Source: an uncultured Blautia sp. (GTDB lineage Bacteria > Bacillota > Clostridia > Lachnospirales > Lachnospiraceae). From it: a DNA stretch of 43,364 bases. The notes beneath the pieces were generated by a model. The model worked only from the letters and a program-made list of their open reading frames with translations, was not told where the DNA came from and searched no databases. Position 1 is the stretch's first letter. The number at the start of each line of letters is the position of its first letter. Positions 34,468 to 43,323 of this stretch are shown here, piece by piece. The position numbers were made by a program, and so were the translations under genes. The stretch is from positions 1 through 43,364 of the forward strand of contig CAMNTH010000026.1 in the NCBI GenBank assembly GCA_946557785.1, given 5' to 3'.

Positions 34468-35178
34468 ATGGACAAATTATATATCATTATTCCAGCATAT
34501 AATGAGGAAGCCAACATCCGCCAGGTCATTCATGACTGGTATCCCATTGTGGAAAAGCATTCCTGCGGCAATGAATCCAGGCTGGTGATCATTGATGACG
34601 GAAGCAGGGATGCCACTTATGAGATCATAAAGGAGTGCGCAAAGGACCGGCCCCTTCTCACTCCCCTTACGAAAAAAAACGGCGGCCACGGTCCCGCAGT
34701 CCTTACAGGATATCGCTACGCACTTTCTATGGGCGCTGACTATATTTTCCAGACAGACTCAGACGGCCAGACTCTTCCTGAAGAATTTGCGCCGTTTTGG
34801 AAGCAGAGGGCGCTTTATGATATGGTCATCGGTCACAGGAAAGCCCGCCAGGACGGCCTTTCCCGCATCTTTGTCACAAAAATCCTGAAGCTGGTCATCC
34901 GTCTGTGCTTCGGCGTTTCGGTTCAGGATGCCAATACCCCTTACCGGCTTATGAAAGGTCAGACCCTGGAAAAATACATAGGACTTATTCCGGAAGATTT
35001 CAATCTTCCCAATGTGATGATTCCTGTAATCTATGCAAAAAAGAACTGCACTGTGAAATATCTTCCCATCACCTTCCGACCTCGCCAGGGTGGCGTAAAC
35101 TCTATTGATCTTAAAAGGATTTCGAAGATCGGTCTGCAGGCATGGAAGGATTTCCGAAAATTAGATAAAACATTATAA
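34468..35178 (+). CDS. Glycosyltransferase family 2 protein
   Basis: 236-residue GT-A fold transferase. The N-terminal pattern LYIIIPAYNEEANIRQVI (4-21), VIIDDGSRDATYEII near 44, and the metal-binding DSDGQTLPEEF near 99 are typical of family 2, and the region around residues 130-200 has a short hydrophobic stretch (VTKILKLVIRLCFGV) resembling dolichol/polyprenyl-phosphate sugar transferases. No C-terminal membrane domain is present. Donor and acceptor are unknown. TTTAGGAGGAAATCT precedes the ATG at 34468, which lies 28 bases after pyrI, so it may be read with pyrBI. Confidence 0.85.
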   Translation: MDKLYIIIPAYNEEANIRQVIHDWYPIVEKHSCGNESRLVIIDDGSRDATYEIIKECAKDRPLLTPLTKKNGGHGPAVLTGYRYALSMGADYIFQTDSDGQTLPEEFAPFWKQRALYDMVIGHRKARQDGLSRIFVTKILKLVIRLCFGVSVQDANTPYRLMKGQTLEKYIGLIPEDFNLPNVMIPVIYAKKNCTVKYLPITFRPRQGGVNSIDLKRISKIGLQAWKDFRKLDKTL

Positions 35179-35202
35179 GCTTATATGACTTATACGATAA
35201 TA

Positions 35203-35235
35203 AGGGGCGTCCTACAACCAAGGTAAGGCGCCCCT
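35203..35235. terminator. Hairpin between the glycosyltransferase gene and rnpB, likely bidirectional terminator
   Basis: AGGGGCG (35203-35209) pairs with CGCCCCT (35229-35235), with CCT/AGG extending the stem after a mismatch. It is placed between converging transcripts (the glycosyltransferase and RNase P RNA). T-runs on both sides are short. Confidence 0.6.
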
Positions 35236-35257
35236 GAAATTTTCGCTTTTATTCTCT

Positions 35258-35619
35258 TTTACTGCGCAAGCTGACCGATAAGCCGGGTTATGTCATTGAG
35301 TGATCATCTATCTAGGCCATTTGTTGCCAAATGGCTCAAGCGACCCACCTGAAAGCACGACGGGCAGCCGTATTGCTTTCTTTTCGGTCTTGCTTCGAAT
35401 GGAGTTTACATGTGCCCTTTCTGTTACCAGAAAGGCGGTAGTCTCTTACACTGCCTTTCCACCCTTACCCTCCCTAAGGAAGGCGGTTTATTTCTGTTGC
35501 ACTGGTCTGGGAGTCACCTCCACCGGACGTTATCCGGCATCCTGCCCTATGAAGCCCGGACTTTCCTCGTCTGTACCCTTTCGTTTGTACAGCCGCGATC
35601 ACCTGGCCAGCTTGCGCAA
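35258..35619 (-). ncRNA. rnpB: RNase P RNA, bacterial class A
   Basis: Catalytic RNA that removes 5' leaders from pre-tRNAs. On the - strand the conserved GAGGAAAGTCCGGGC lies about 50 nt from the 5' end, the 5' strand TTGCGCAAGCTG pairs with the 3' strand CAGCTTGCGCAG to close helix P1, and GAGGTGACTCCCAGACC and the ACATAACCCGGCTTATCGGTC end are the other conserved blocks. Length of about 360 nt and the P-helices suggest the ancestral A type rather than the B. subtilis B type. Ends are estimated to within a few bases from the promoter and the P1 pairing. Confidence 0.9.
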
Positions 35620-35624
35620 GTGTT

Positions 35625-35653
35625 ATTCTAGCATGGAATTTTCCTCATGTAAA
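35625..35653 (-). promoter_or_regulatory. Promoter of rnpB
   Basis: On the - strand TTTACA (35653-35648), a 17-nt spacer and TAGAAT (35630-35625), with the predicted start about 6 bases before the P1 helix. Confidence 0.8.
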
Positions 35654-35660
35654 GTCCCTT

Positions 35661-37328
35661 TTACACATCAAAGCAGCTTCCGCCTACAAATTCCCGCAAT
35701 ATGGAGTTATGGGGAACGTCCTCGCTTGGCACAGCCACAAAATAATCAAAAAATTTCAAAAGCCTTTTTGCCTCTATATACTCCGGCTCGTCTTTTCCGA
35801 TTCCAAAAAGAAGGGGTTCTGCATAAAGCTTCAGACAGGCCAGTTCATACACCAGGGCAGAATTGAACATCACATCCGCCTCCTCCTGGAATGGAAAGAT
35901 ATTCTGCTCCTCTCCTCTTCGTACAGAAGGCCATCTGGCAATGGTATCTTTGGCGGAAATCCCCCTCGTCCTGGCATCACGCACAAGCCTGCGTATGAGA
36001 CGTCCGTCCGTAGTAGGAATACGGTTATGCTCATCCACATTCAGCTGTGTAAGGGCACTGATATAGATCTTAAACTTGCTCTCTTTTGGGAGGGCATAGC
36101 TTAAACGGTCATTCAGGCCATGAATCCCCTCAATCACAAGAATATCCTCGGCACCAAGCTTAAGAAAGTCCCCTCTGTATTCCCTTCGTCCTGTCTTGAA
36201 ATTATAAACAGGCAGTTCTACACATTCGCCCCGCAAAAGAGCCAGCATATCTTTATTGAACTGTTCCACATCAATGGCTTCCAGGCATTCATAATTCTTT
36301 TCCCCGTATTCATCCAGCGGCGTCTCATCCCTGTTCACAAAATAATTGTCTACTGCAATGGGGTGAGGCTTCATTCCCTGGGCGATCAGCTGGATGGACA
36401 GCCTGTGGGAAAAGGTGGTCTTGCCAGAAGAAGACGGCCCGGCGATCATCACAAACTTTTTATTCCCTGCATGGATAATCTTCTCTGCAATCCTGGCAAT
36501 CTTCGCTTCCTGAAGAGCTTCCTGCACCAACAGGATATTGTGCACCCCTTCTTTTGTAATACGGTCGTTCAAATCTCCTACACAGGAAATATCCAGTTTT
36601 TCCACCCATTCCTTAGACTCCTTCTGCACCCGGAAGATCTTTTCATCCAAAGCAAATGGCGGAAGTTCATTGGGATGGTCTCTGGCAGGCAGTTCCAATA
36701 CAAAGCCTTCATCATACAATTTCAGGTCAAAGCAGCTGATATAACCTGTATGATGAGCCATAAAACCATAGAAATAGTCTTCGTAGTCCCCAATGCTGTA
36801 CAGGTTCACCCTGGATACCCTGCGGTAACGGAACAGCTGCTCCTTATCATACATCCGGTTTGCGTGGAAAATGCTGATGGCTTCATCTGTTCCCACAGAA
36901 CGTTTCATAATGGGCATCTTCGCTTCTACGATCTCCGTCATCCGCTGTTTCACTTTGTTCAGGAATTCCTGATCTAAAAGTACATTTCCCTCTACAGTAA
37001 AATAATATCCGGAACCTACGGAATAATGGATCCGCACTTTTTCTATATTATCTTTTGAAGCCACATCATTTATTGCTTTTAAAAGAATGAGACATGCGCT
37101 TCTTTGGTAAGTGTTATGTCCGATTCCATCCCTTGTTGTAACAAAAGACAGGGTACATTCCTTTTTCAAACGCTTATGCAGCTCCCGGAGCTTTCCATCT
37201 ACCGTGACCAAAATAATGGGGGGATCCCCGCTTTTTTCAAAGTCTTTTACAATTTCCCCATAGCAAATACCCTTGGGATATTCTCTTTCCTCTCCAAGAA
37301 TCCTTACTTTTGCCATTTCCTGTTTCAT
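35661..37328 (-). CDS. Nucleoside (uridine) kinase-like protein with TGS and ThrRS editing-like domains
   Basis: 555 residues. The N-terminus (about 5-65) resembles a TGS domain. Residues 70-220 resemble the second additional domain of threonyl-tRNA synthetase, but the His-rich metal site is degenerate (GHNTYQRSACL instead of an HxxxH). The C-terminal half (about 285-545) is a phosphoribulokinase/uridine kinase-type P-loop domain with Walker A AGPSSSGKTTFSHRL near 300, DNYFVNRDETPLDE near 340 and VIEGIHGLND near 393. Such fusions are known in Firmicutes as 'nucleoside kinase'; the substrate is unproven. AAAGGAGGG precedes the ATG at 37328. It lies 34 bases after the nif3-like gene and probably ends that operon. 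Confidence 0.85.
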   Translation of the reverse strand: MKQEMAKVRILGEEREYPKGICYGEIVKDFEKSGDPPIILVTVDGKLRELHKRLKKECTLSFVTTRDGIGHNTYQRSACLILLKAINDVASKDNIEKVRIHYSVGSGYYFTVEGNVLLDQEFLNKVKQRMTEIVEAKMPIMKRSVGTDEAISIFHANRMYDKEQLFRYRRVSRVNLYSIGDYEDYFYGFMAHHTGYISCFDLKLYDEGFVLELPARDHPNELPPFALDEKIFRVQKESKEWVEKLDISCVGDLNDRITKEGVHNILLVQEALQEAKIARIAEKIIHAGNKKFVMIAGPSSSGKTTFSHRLSIQLIAQGMKPHPIAVDNYFVNRDETPLDEYGEKNYECLEAIDVEQFNKDMLALLRGECVELPVYNFKTGRREYRGDFLKLGAEDILVIEGIHGLNDRLSYALPKESKFKIYISALTQLNVDEHNRIPTTDGRLIRRLVRDARTRGISAKDTIARWPSVRRGEEQNIFPFQEEADVMFNSALVYELACLKLYAEPLLFGIGKDEPEYIEAKRLLKFFDYFVAVPSEDVPHNSILREFVGGSCFDV

Positions 37329-37362
37329 GATATCCCTCCTTTGCGGCAGGCCTCTTATTTAA

Positions 37363-38148
37363 TTATATGACAATGGTATAAGGTGTTTTCACCTGGGCAC
37401 AGGAAATTTCAAGCTCCGGAAAGGCTGTTTCAAGTTGTTTTTTCATAGCCTCCATAAAAATATATTCTGTGCCGTAATGCCCTGCATCAATGAGACAGAG
37501 TCCCTGTTCCACAGCATCCAGCCCTGTATGATGATCAATATCTCCAGTGATATACACCTGTGCACCCAAAGCGAGTACATCCTTTAAAAGACTCTTTCCG
37601 CTGCCTGTACAAATAGCAGCGCAGGAAACCTCCCTATCAAGGTCTCCATAAGCCTTCACATCACTCAGATGAAATGACTCTTTTACAAACAAGGCACATT
37701 CTTTCAGCGTCATTTTCTCAGGCAGCATACCTACACGCCCAATACCCTCCTGATGCCCTCCGTCCTCTTTGGTCACGGAAAGTATGCGGATATCGGTAAG
37801 CCTTAGATAATCCGCACTTAGCTGCGCCATGCCCAGAATATCATAATTGGTATGCATGGCATAATAGGGAATCTGATGCCTGATCAGCTTAAGGACTTTA
37901 CGGCCCACAAAATCGTGATTGTTTATTTTTTTCATCCCGCCAAAAATCATTGGATGATGTGTTACGACCATATCAGCTCCTCGTCTGATCGCCTCTGTAA
38001 GAATATCGTCCGTCAGATCCAGCGCCAAAAAAACATGATGCACTTCCCCACTGTCATCTCCCACCAAAAAGCCTACATTATCCCAGCTTTCTGCCGAGGA
38101 GACTGGGTAATGTGCTTCCAGCCAGTCAATCATCTCACTTACTTTCAT
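37363..38148 (-). CDS. Nif3-like dinuclear metal-centre protein
   Basis: 261-residue member of the Nif3/YqfO family, which form toroidal hexamers with two metals per subunit. Metal-binding residues appear in VVTHHPMIFGG near 60, AMHTNYDIL near 97 and GHYGTEYIFMEAM near 220. The family is also labelled GTP cyclohydrolase I type 2, a function not generally proven. It is the short form without the PII-like insert. The start overlaps the trmK end by 14 bases and lacks a strong ribosome binding site, so its translation is likely coupled to trmK. Confidence 0.93.
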   Translation of the reverse strand: MKVSEMIDWLEAHYPVSSAESWDNVGFLVGDDSGEVHHVFLALDLTDDILTEAIRRGADMVVTHHPMIFGGMKKINNHDFVGRKVLKLIRHQIPYYAMHTNYDILGMAQLSADYLRLTDIRILSVTKEDGGHQEGIGRVGMLPEKMTLKECALFVKESFHLSDVKAYGDLDREVSCAAICTGSGKSLLKDVLALGAQVYITGDIDHHTGLDAVEQGLCLIDAGHYGTEYIFMEAMKKQLETAFPELEISCAQVKTPYTIVI

Positions 38149-38842
38149 ATAGTCTAAGGGCAGCGCAAATCAGCTGCTTTTCCTCCTTAATTTCAATAGA
38201 ACGCTCCTCTGCCGCAGAGGAGGGGGAATGAGAGAGCTTCTCCAGGATTTCCTCCCGGATATGCAGTTCTCTCTTTAGGTATTCCTTTAACACAGGATTC
38301 CGCTCTTTTATGGTCTGTTTTCCGAACCACTCCTCCATCTTTGTATAGACCGTTCCCGTCTCTCCATAAGATTTCACAGCCTTCATCATGGGATAAAACT
38401 TTCCATCCTCCAGAATGATATTTTCCTGAATGATATTCCATCCTTTTCCCAGCAAGAAACGCCGGAAATGAGGAATATCAGACTGAGGCTGCAGGATCAG
38501 CTCCTGAAAAGACTCCAGGACATACTCTCCCTCTGACAGGATTTTTTCCATCAGAGGACCGCCCATGCCAGCGATCACCAAAGTGTCCCCCTCTCCGGGC
38601 TTCAAAGCCATAAGCCCGTCGGAGAGCCGTGTTTCTATGTAGTTCCCAAGCCCGTATTCCTCCAGGTGCCTCTGCGCTCTGGATAAAGGACCTTTACGCA
38701 CATCCATAGCGATGGCGCTGGGGATTTTTTGCTGCAAAACAAGGTATACCGGCAGATATCCATGATCGCATCCCACATCTACCAGCCGGCTGCCCTTTGT
38801 CACCATCTCTGCAATGGCAGCTAATCTTAAGGATAATTGCAT
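38135..38842 (-). CDS. trmK: tRNA (adenine(22)-N1)-methyltransferase TrmK
   Basis: SAM-dependent methyltransferase that methylates A22 of tRNAs (m1A22), cytoplasmic. The 235-residue protein has the family start LRLAAIAEMVTKGSRLVDVGCDHGYLPVYLV, where VGCDHG near residue 22 is motif I for SAM binding; DTLVIAGMGGPLMEKIL near 82 contains the catalytic-loop region. A helical C-terminal coiled coil (about 165-230) is rich in Lys and Glu, as in TrmK. AAGGAGAAGG precedes the ATG. It sits between rpoD and nif3-like, the usual Firmicute order. Confidence 0.93.
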   Translation of the reverse strand: MQLSLRLAAIAEMVTKGSRLVDVGCDHGYLPVYLVLQQKIPSAIAMDVRKGPLSRAQRHLEEYGLGNYIETRLSDGLMALKPGEGDTLVIAGMGGPLMEKILSEGEYVLESFQELILQPQSDIPHFRRFLLGKGWNIIQENIILEDGKFYPMMKAVKSYGETGTVYTKMEEWFGKQTIKERNPVLKEYLKRELHIREEILEKLSHSPSSAAEERSIEIKEEKQLICAALRLYESK

Positions 38843-38854
38843 GATTCCTTCTCC

Positions 38855-39979
38855 TTAATCCAGATAGTCCCTCAGCTTTCTGCTGCGACTTGGGTGGCGC
38901 AGCTTGCGAAGGGCCTTAGCCTCAATCTGACGGATACGTTCTCTGGTAACGTTAAATTCCTTGCCAACTTCCTCCAGGGTTCTTGCCCTGCCGTCATCCA
39001 GGCCGAAACGCAGCCGCAGAACCTTTTGTTCTCTTTCTGTCAGCGTACACAGTACTTCATTGAGCTGTTCCTTCAAAAGGCTGAAGGCTGCCGCATCTGC
39101 TGGAACAGGCACATTATCGTCCTGGATAAAATCGCCGAGGTGGCTGTCTTCTTCTTCACCGATGGGTGTTTCCAAAGAAACCGGCTCCTGGGAGATCTTA
39201 AGGATTTCTCTGACACGTACTTCTGACATATCCATAACATCAGCAATTTCTTCCGGGGTAGGTTCACGCCCTTTTTCCTGAAGCAGCTGACGGGAAACAC
39301 GGATAAGCTTGTTAATAGTCTCTACCATATGCACAGGAATACGTATGGTCCTCGCCTGGTCTGCAATAGCCCTGGTAATGGCCTGGCGGATCCACCATGT
39401 TGCATAGGTACTAAACTTATAACCCTTACGGTAATCAAACTTTTCCACAGCCTTAATAAGACCCAGGTTTCCTTCCTGAATCAGATCCAAAAACAGCATT
39501 CCTCTTCCCACATAGCGCTTGGCAATGCTGACTACAAGGCGAAGGTTGGCTTCTGCCAAACGCTTCTTGGCACTCTCATCTCCCAGCTCCATCCTCTTTG
39601 CAAGGTCAATTTCCTCATCTGCTGTAAGAAGAGGAACCTTACCGATTTCTTTTAAATACATACGGACAGGATCCTCAATGCTGATGCCTTCAGGAACTGA
39701 CAGGTCAATTTTTTCCATGTCAATTTCTTCTTCATCGTCCAGCTTATCAATGTCCACATCATCATCCAAAATCAGGTCGTCTACGTTTTCTGTTGTACGC
39801 AGAACGTCTACTCCGCTGACCTCCAGAAAATCAAATACTTTTTCCATCTGATCCACACTTAACGGCTGATCTTTAAAAAAGTCGTTGATTTCCTGATACT
39901 CCAATACATTTTTCCTCTTCTTTGCAAGTTCCAGAAGTTCTACCAGTTTTTCACTGAATTTACCCATATTCATTTCCAT
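38855..39979 (-). CDS. rpoD: RNA polymerase primary sigma factor (sigma-A/RpoD)
   Basis: Directs RNA polymerase to housekeeping promoters, the TTGnnn-17-TATAAT type seen throughout this window. The 374-residue protein has a short region 1.1 with an acidic stretch (about residues 65-90, rich in Asp and Glu), region 1.2 [16 protein letters not shown] near 102, region 2 ([26 protein letters not shown], then [21 protein letters not shown], which contacts the -10), region 3, and region 4.2 ([24 protein letters not shown]) contacting the -35. It follows dnaG with a 35-base gap, and GGAGG lies 12 bases before the ATG. Confidence 0.97.
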   Translation of the reverse strand: MEMNMGKFSEKLVELLELAKKRKNVLEYQEINDFFKDQPLSVDQMEKVFDFLEVSGVDVLRTTENVDDLILDDDVDIDKLDDEEEIDMEKIDLSVPEGISIEDPVRMYLKEIGKVPLLTADEEIDLAKRMELGDESAKKRLAEANLRLVVSIAKRYVGRGMLFLDLIQEGNLGLIKAVEKFDYRKGYKFSTYATWWIRQAITRAIADQARTIRIPVHMVETINKLIRVSRQLLQEKGREPTPEEIADVMDMSEVRVREILKISQEPVSLETPIGEEEDSHLGDFIQDDNVPVPADAAAFSLLKEQLNEVLCTLTEREQKVLRLRFGLDDGRARTLEEVGKEFNVTRERIRQIEAKALRKLRHPSRSRKLRDYLD

Positions 39980-40014
39980 AGGTGTTTTGTACCTCCATTT
40001 ATTATAGTTTTGCC

Positions 40015-41811
40015 TTATTCAAAAGAAATATGCAATTGCTGACGTTTTCTTCCAAGCTCCTCCAGTTCTTTTTTTGCTTTTACCAGATTCTGCAGAGCCT
40101 GCATATCTGTCGGGTCCCATGTGCGGTTCCTTTCTGCCAGGCTTTCTTCCTTGATCCGAATCAGAGTGTCTTGAAAAGCCCTGTTTTGTTCCTGCTCTGA
40201 TTCCAGGTGAATCGTCGCATGAAAAAGGGATGCCACTTCTCTCTGCTCTTCATTATCCTGAAATTCATTGAGAAGTTTCGCCGGATTGACCTCCCCTGCT
40301 GCACGCTGCTCATAAAGCATTTGCGCAACCTTACGGTACAGCGGAACCACAAAATCCTCAGGTGAGAGATACTTCTCCACCGTTTCAAAAATCCCGGAAT
40401 AGGTTACCAGCCAGGTAAGCATCAGCTTCTGCGCTTTTTCTGAAGCAGATTCTTTCTTTTTTTTCTCACCTCCAGGGGCTTTTGGGGTAATCCTCTGTTC
40501 CGCCCTTGTCCCCTTCATTGCCAGCGCATTGACCCTTTTACGAAGATCCTCATTGCTGATCCCGTAACGGCTCCTGTACTCTTTTACAATTGCTTCTATA
40601 TAAAGGTTCCTTTCCAGCTCATCATGCAATTCCAGCAGCATACCTGCGCAGCGCTCAAAAAAGCGGTTCTGCCCCTGAGGTTCCTCCATAGGAAATTCAT
40701 TTTCCCCGATTTTTATCCGGAACATAAAGCTGTCCATGGCCTGTCCCAGACGTTCCTCAAAAGCCTCACTACCCTGATTTTTAATGAATTCATCCGGATC
40801 CTTATAGGGCTTCAGGCTGACCACTCTGGAATTGACTCCTGCTTCCCGAAGAACAGGAATGGCACGAAGGGCCGCTTTGACCCCTGCTTCATCGCTGTCA
40901 TACAGGAGCAGAACCTCCTGGGTATACCGCTTTAGCAAGCTTGCATGTCCTGAAGTCAGTGCTGTTCCAAGTGACGCCACCGCATTTGTAAATCCTGCCT
41001 GATGCATGGAGATCACATCCATGTATCCTTCGCAGAGAATGATATAATTTTTCCTGGTGGTCCTTGCAATATTTAAGCCATAAAGGTTTCTGCTTTTGTC
41101 AAAAATCCTGGTTTCCGGAGAGTTCAGATATTTGGGCTTTGCATCCCCCATCACCCTGCCGCCGAAACCAATCACTCTATTATTCACATCCATGATGGGA
41201 AAAATCACACGGTTCCAAAACTTGTCATACATTCCATGACGTTCATCCACATTAAACAGCCCCGATTCCCGAAGTAACTCATCGCTGTAATTTTTCCCTT
41301 TTAAAAATTTGTAAAGATCATCGCTATATTTGTCCGAATATCCCAGGCCAAACTTCCGGATCGTTTCATTGCTCAATCCCCGCCCCGTCAGATATTCATA
41401 AGCCCGCACACCGTTTTCCCTGCGAAGCTGATAGTAGAAATATTGTGCTGCCTGCTTATTGATTTCAAGGAGCCGGGACCTGCGCTCTGCCTTTTCCCTC
41501 GCTTCCCTGGAATATTCAATCTTCGGCAGTTCCACTCCGGCTCTGTCTGCCAGATGCTTCACTGCTTCCCCAAAAGAAAAGTTTTCGTATTCCATAATGA
41601 ACGTGTACACATTTCCTCCTGCGCCGCACCCGAAGCAGTAATACATCTGCTTGGAGGGGGATACGGAAAACGAAGGGGATTTCTCATTATGGAAGGGACA
41701 CAGCCCAAAATAGGAGCTTCCTTTTCTTGTTAATTTTACATATTGGGATACCACGTCTACAATATCATTTTTCATGCGTACATCTTCAATGATATCGTCT
41801 GAATATCTCAT
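40015..41811 (-). CDS. dnaG: DNA primase DnaG
   Basis: Makes RNA primers for lagging-strand synthesis. The 598-residue protein has the CHC2 zinc domain with C38, H41, C59 and C62 (CPFH and CFGC), a TOPRIM-containing polymerase domain (about 110-430) with [16 protein letters not shown] and [17 protein letters not shown] near 258 and [17 protein letters not shown] near 302, and a C-terminal helicase-binding region (about 440-598). A lysine-rich linker (about 450-465) lies before the last region. TAGGAGG precedes the ATG. Its position between dgt and rpoD gives the macromolecular-synthesis order seen across Firmicutes. Confidence 0.97.
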   Translation of the reverse strand: MRYSDDIIEDVRMKNDIVDVVSQYVKLTRKGSSYFGLCPFHNEKSPSFSVSPSKQMYYCFGCGAGGNVYTFIMEYENFSFGEAVKHLADRAGVELPKIEYSREAREKAERRSRLLEINKQAAQYFYYQLRRENGVRAYEYLTGRGLSNETIRKFGLGYSDKYSDDLYKFLKGKNYSDELLRESGLFNVDERHGMYDKFWNRVIFPIMDVNNRVIGFGGRVMGDAKPKYLNSPETRIFDKSRNLYGLNIARTTRKNYIILCEGYMDVISMHQAGFTNAVASLGTALTSGHASLLKRYTQEVLLLYDSDEAGVKAALRAIPVLREAGVNSRVVSLKPYKDPDEFIKNQGSEAFEERLGQAMDSFMFRIKIGENEFPMEEPQGQNRFFERCAGMLLELHDELERNLYIEAIVKEYRSRYGISNEDLRKRVNALAMKGTRAEQRITPKAPGGEKKKKESASEKAQKLMLTWLVTYSGIFETVEKYLSPEDFVVPLYRKVAQMLYEQRAAGEVNPAKLLNEFQDNEEQREVASLFHATIHLESEQEQNRAFQDTLIRIKEESLAERNRTWDPTDMQALQNLVKAKKELEELGRKRQQLHISFE

Positions 41812-41845
41812 GCTTATCCTCCTAAAACTCTCTCTTCCATTTCAT

Positions 41846-42853
41846 TTAATGAAGCGCCCACGCTTGTGGTATGTAAATCTCCCGGAATTTCTCCATGGAA
41901 TACTGATCCGTCATACCGGAAAGATAGTCGCAGACGGCCTGGGAGGTTTTCTCTCCCTTTCTGATCAGTTCCGTGTATTCCCTGGACATGGCCTCCGGAT
42001 GGTCAATATAATACTCATAGAGTTCTGTCAGCATCTTAATGGCCTTGTTTTCTTCCTTCTTGGCAATGGAATTCTGGTACACATTTCGGAACATCATGCT
42101 GCGAAGATCCATCATACCTTCCTGGATTTCCGAAGACATGGAAATTTCGTCTTTTCCCATACTATTCTCAATAATGTCGTGAACTAAAGTATTCAGCCTT
42201 TCCCTTGTGGTATAGCCTAAAAGCATCCGCAAAGTAATGGGAATGTCATCCTCCGAAATCAATCCTGCTCTCTGGGCGTCATCCATATCATGATGAATAT
42301 ACGCCATTTTGTCAGAAAGCCGTACTACCTTCCCTTCCAGAGTCGATGGACTGGCGCTTGTTCCGTGATTAAGGATTCCATCCAGAACCTCCCAGGTAAG
42401 ATTCAGTCCGTTGCCGTTTTTCTCCAGTACCTGTACAACCCGTATGCTTTGGCGGTAATGGGCAAAGCCTTCCGGGTTTACCTCATCCAGCGCCCGTTCC
42501 CCTGCATGTCCGAAGGGAGTATGGCCAAGGTCATGACCCAGGGCAATTGCCTCTACCAGATCCTCGTTCAACCGAAGTGCTTTGGCAATTGTCCGGGCGA
42601 TCTGGGAAACCTCCAGTGTGTGGGTAAGCCTGTTCCTATAGTGAGCTCCCTGGGGTGCCAGAAACACCTGGGTCTTATCCTTCAGCCGCCGGAATGCTTT
42701 GCAGTGCAAAATACGATCCCGATCCCTCTGGTAAACCGTCCGAACATCGCATTCTTCCTCCGGACGTTCTCTCCCTCTGGAATTTCCGCTGTGTGAAGCA
42801 TAAGGACTTAACAGCTCCAGCTCTCTTTGTTCCATATTTTCCCTGATATTCAT
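41846..42853 (-). CDS. dgt: Deoxyguanosinetriphosphate triphosphohydrolase family protein
   Basis: HD-domain hydrolase that splits dNTPs (classically dGTP) into deoxynucleoside and triphosphate. The 335-residue protein has the metal-binding set H78 in RLTHTLEVSQ, H107-D108 in LGHDLGHTPFGHAGE and a later Asp in LSDKMAYIHHDMDD near residue 200. The family is often annotated dGTPase, but the preferred nucleotide varies. I chose ATG 42853 (MNIRENMEQRELE) with GGAGGG upstream; the longer frame to 42886 lacks a site. It is the probable first gene of dgt-dnaG-rpoD-trmK-nif3-kinase; a TATAAT-like hexamer lies at 42901-42906 but without a convincing -35. Confidence 0.92.
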   Translation of the reverse strand: MNIRENMEQRELELLSPYASHSGNSRGRERPEEECDVRTVYQRDRDRILHCKAFRRLKDKTQVFLAPQGAHYRNRLTHTLEVSQIARTIAKALRLNEDLVEAIALGHDLGHTPFGHAGERALDEVNPEGFAHYRQSIRVVQVLEKNGNGLNLTWEVLDGILNHGTSASPSTLEGKVVRLSDKMAYIHHDMDDAQRAGLISEDDIPITLRMLLGYTTRERLNTLVHDIIENSMGKDEISMSSEIQEGMMDLRSMMFRNVYQNSIAKKEENKAIKMLTELYEYYIDHPEAMSREYTELIRKGEKTSQAVCDYLSGMTDQYSMEKFREIYIPQAWALH

Positions 42854-42886
42854 AAGCATTCCCTCCATGTTCCCACAGACTGACAA

Positions 42887-43061
42887 AATACTCCTTATAA
42901 ATTATATTCTACATAAAATCACAAATTCCTCTTTTTTTAAGGAAAAAAAGAAAATCAAATAAAATCTCTGCCATTCCAGCCTTTCCTCCATAAGCAAGTT
43001 ACCTCTAGTTTCAAAACACCCCTTTTGTATCAGGCATAAAGCCTTTTTATCCATTTTAAAT
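42887..43061. other. AT-rich intergenic region without a visible gene
   Basis: About 175 bases of A/T-rich sequence upstream of dgt. Apart from the TATAAT-like hexamer near 42901 and a short AGGC/GCCT hairpin near 43031 I see no coding or structural signal. Confidence 0.7.
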
Positions 43062-43094
43062 AAAAAAAAGAAACCTCAACAAAATTGAGATTTC
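43062..43094 (-). terminator. Terminator next to a tRNA 3' fragment
   Basis: On the - strand GAAA/TTTC and CTCAA/TTGAG form a hairpin (43094-43070) followed by eight T (43069-43062). It lies 16 bases after the tRNA fragment at 43111-43131, the spacing expected for the terminator of a former tRNA gene. Confidence 0.7.
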
Positions 43095-43110
43095 CTATCT
43101 TTTATCTTAA

Positions 43111-43131
43111 TGCGGAAGATGGGACTTGAAC
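43111..43131 (-). other. tRNA 3'-end fragment, probable attachment site (att)
   Basis: On the - strand the sequence reads T-loop GTTCAAGTC, the T-stem 3' half and acceptor CTTCCGC with A as discriminator. This is a tRNA 3' end (most like a Leu tRNA, uncertain), but no matching T-stem 5' half or anticodon arm lies further along that strand. It resembles the duplicated end left when an integrase inserts an element into a tRNA gene. Confidence 0.6.
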
Positions 43132-43143
43132 TTTTCATTTTTT

Positions 43144-43239
43144 ATGTCCGCAAACCCCTATAAAATGGGCATTTGCAGATTAATGCATATTGTACATTAT
43201 GGTTCTGGGGGCAAGTTGGGGGCAGAAATATTTTTATGA
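43144..43239 (+). other. Short open frame with integrase-like C-terminus, possible remnant
   Basis: An open frame runs from the ATG at 43144 to TGA 43237-43239 and ends in GSGGKLGAEIFL. It is also open to the left through the tRNA fragment to a stop at 43108-43110. Gly/Lys/Leu-rich endings are common in phage-type tyrosine recombinases, but the frame is too short to classify. An 8-base direct repeat (TGGGGGCA) lies at its end. Confidence 0.25.
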
Positions 43240-43280
43240 CAATTATGCAAATTGTGCAAAAAAGTGAAGATGGTACAATA

Positions 43281-43323
43281 TTTAAGCCCGGCAAGATCTG
43301 ATTCCTACTGGGCTTAAATTTTT
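43281..43323 (+). terminator. Terminator near the right edge
   Basis: TTTAAGCCC (43281-43289) pairs with GGGCTTAAA (43310-43318), nine base pairs, followed by TTTTT on the + strand. No complete gene precedes it in the window; it would end a + strand transcript passing the remnant frame. Confidence 0.7.

Noticed and set aside
35300..35866. Open frame across the RNase P RNA
   Set aside because: It overlaps the structured rnpB gene and the end of the kinase gene; no start signals.
43111..43131. A complete tRNA gene at the right edge
   Set aside because: Only the T-loop, 3' T-stem and acceptor 3' half are present; the T-stem 5' half and anticodon arm do not follow.
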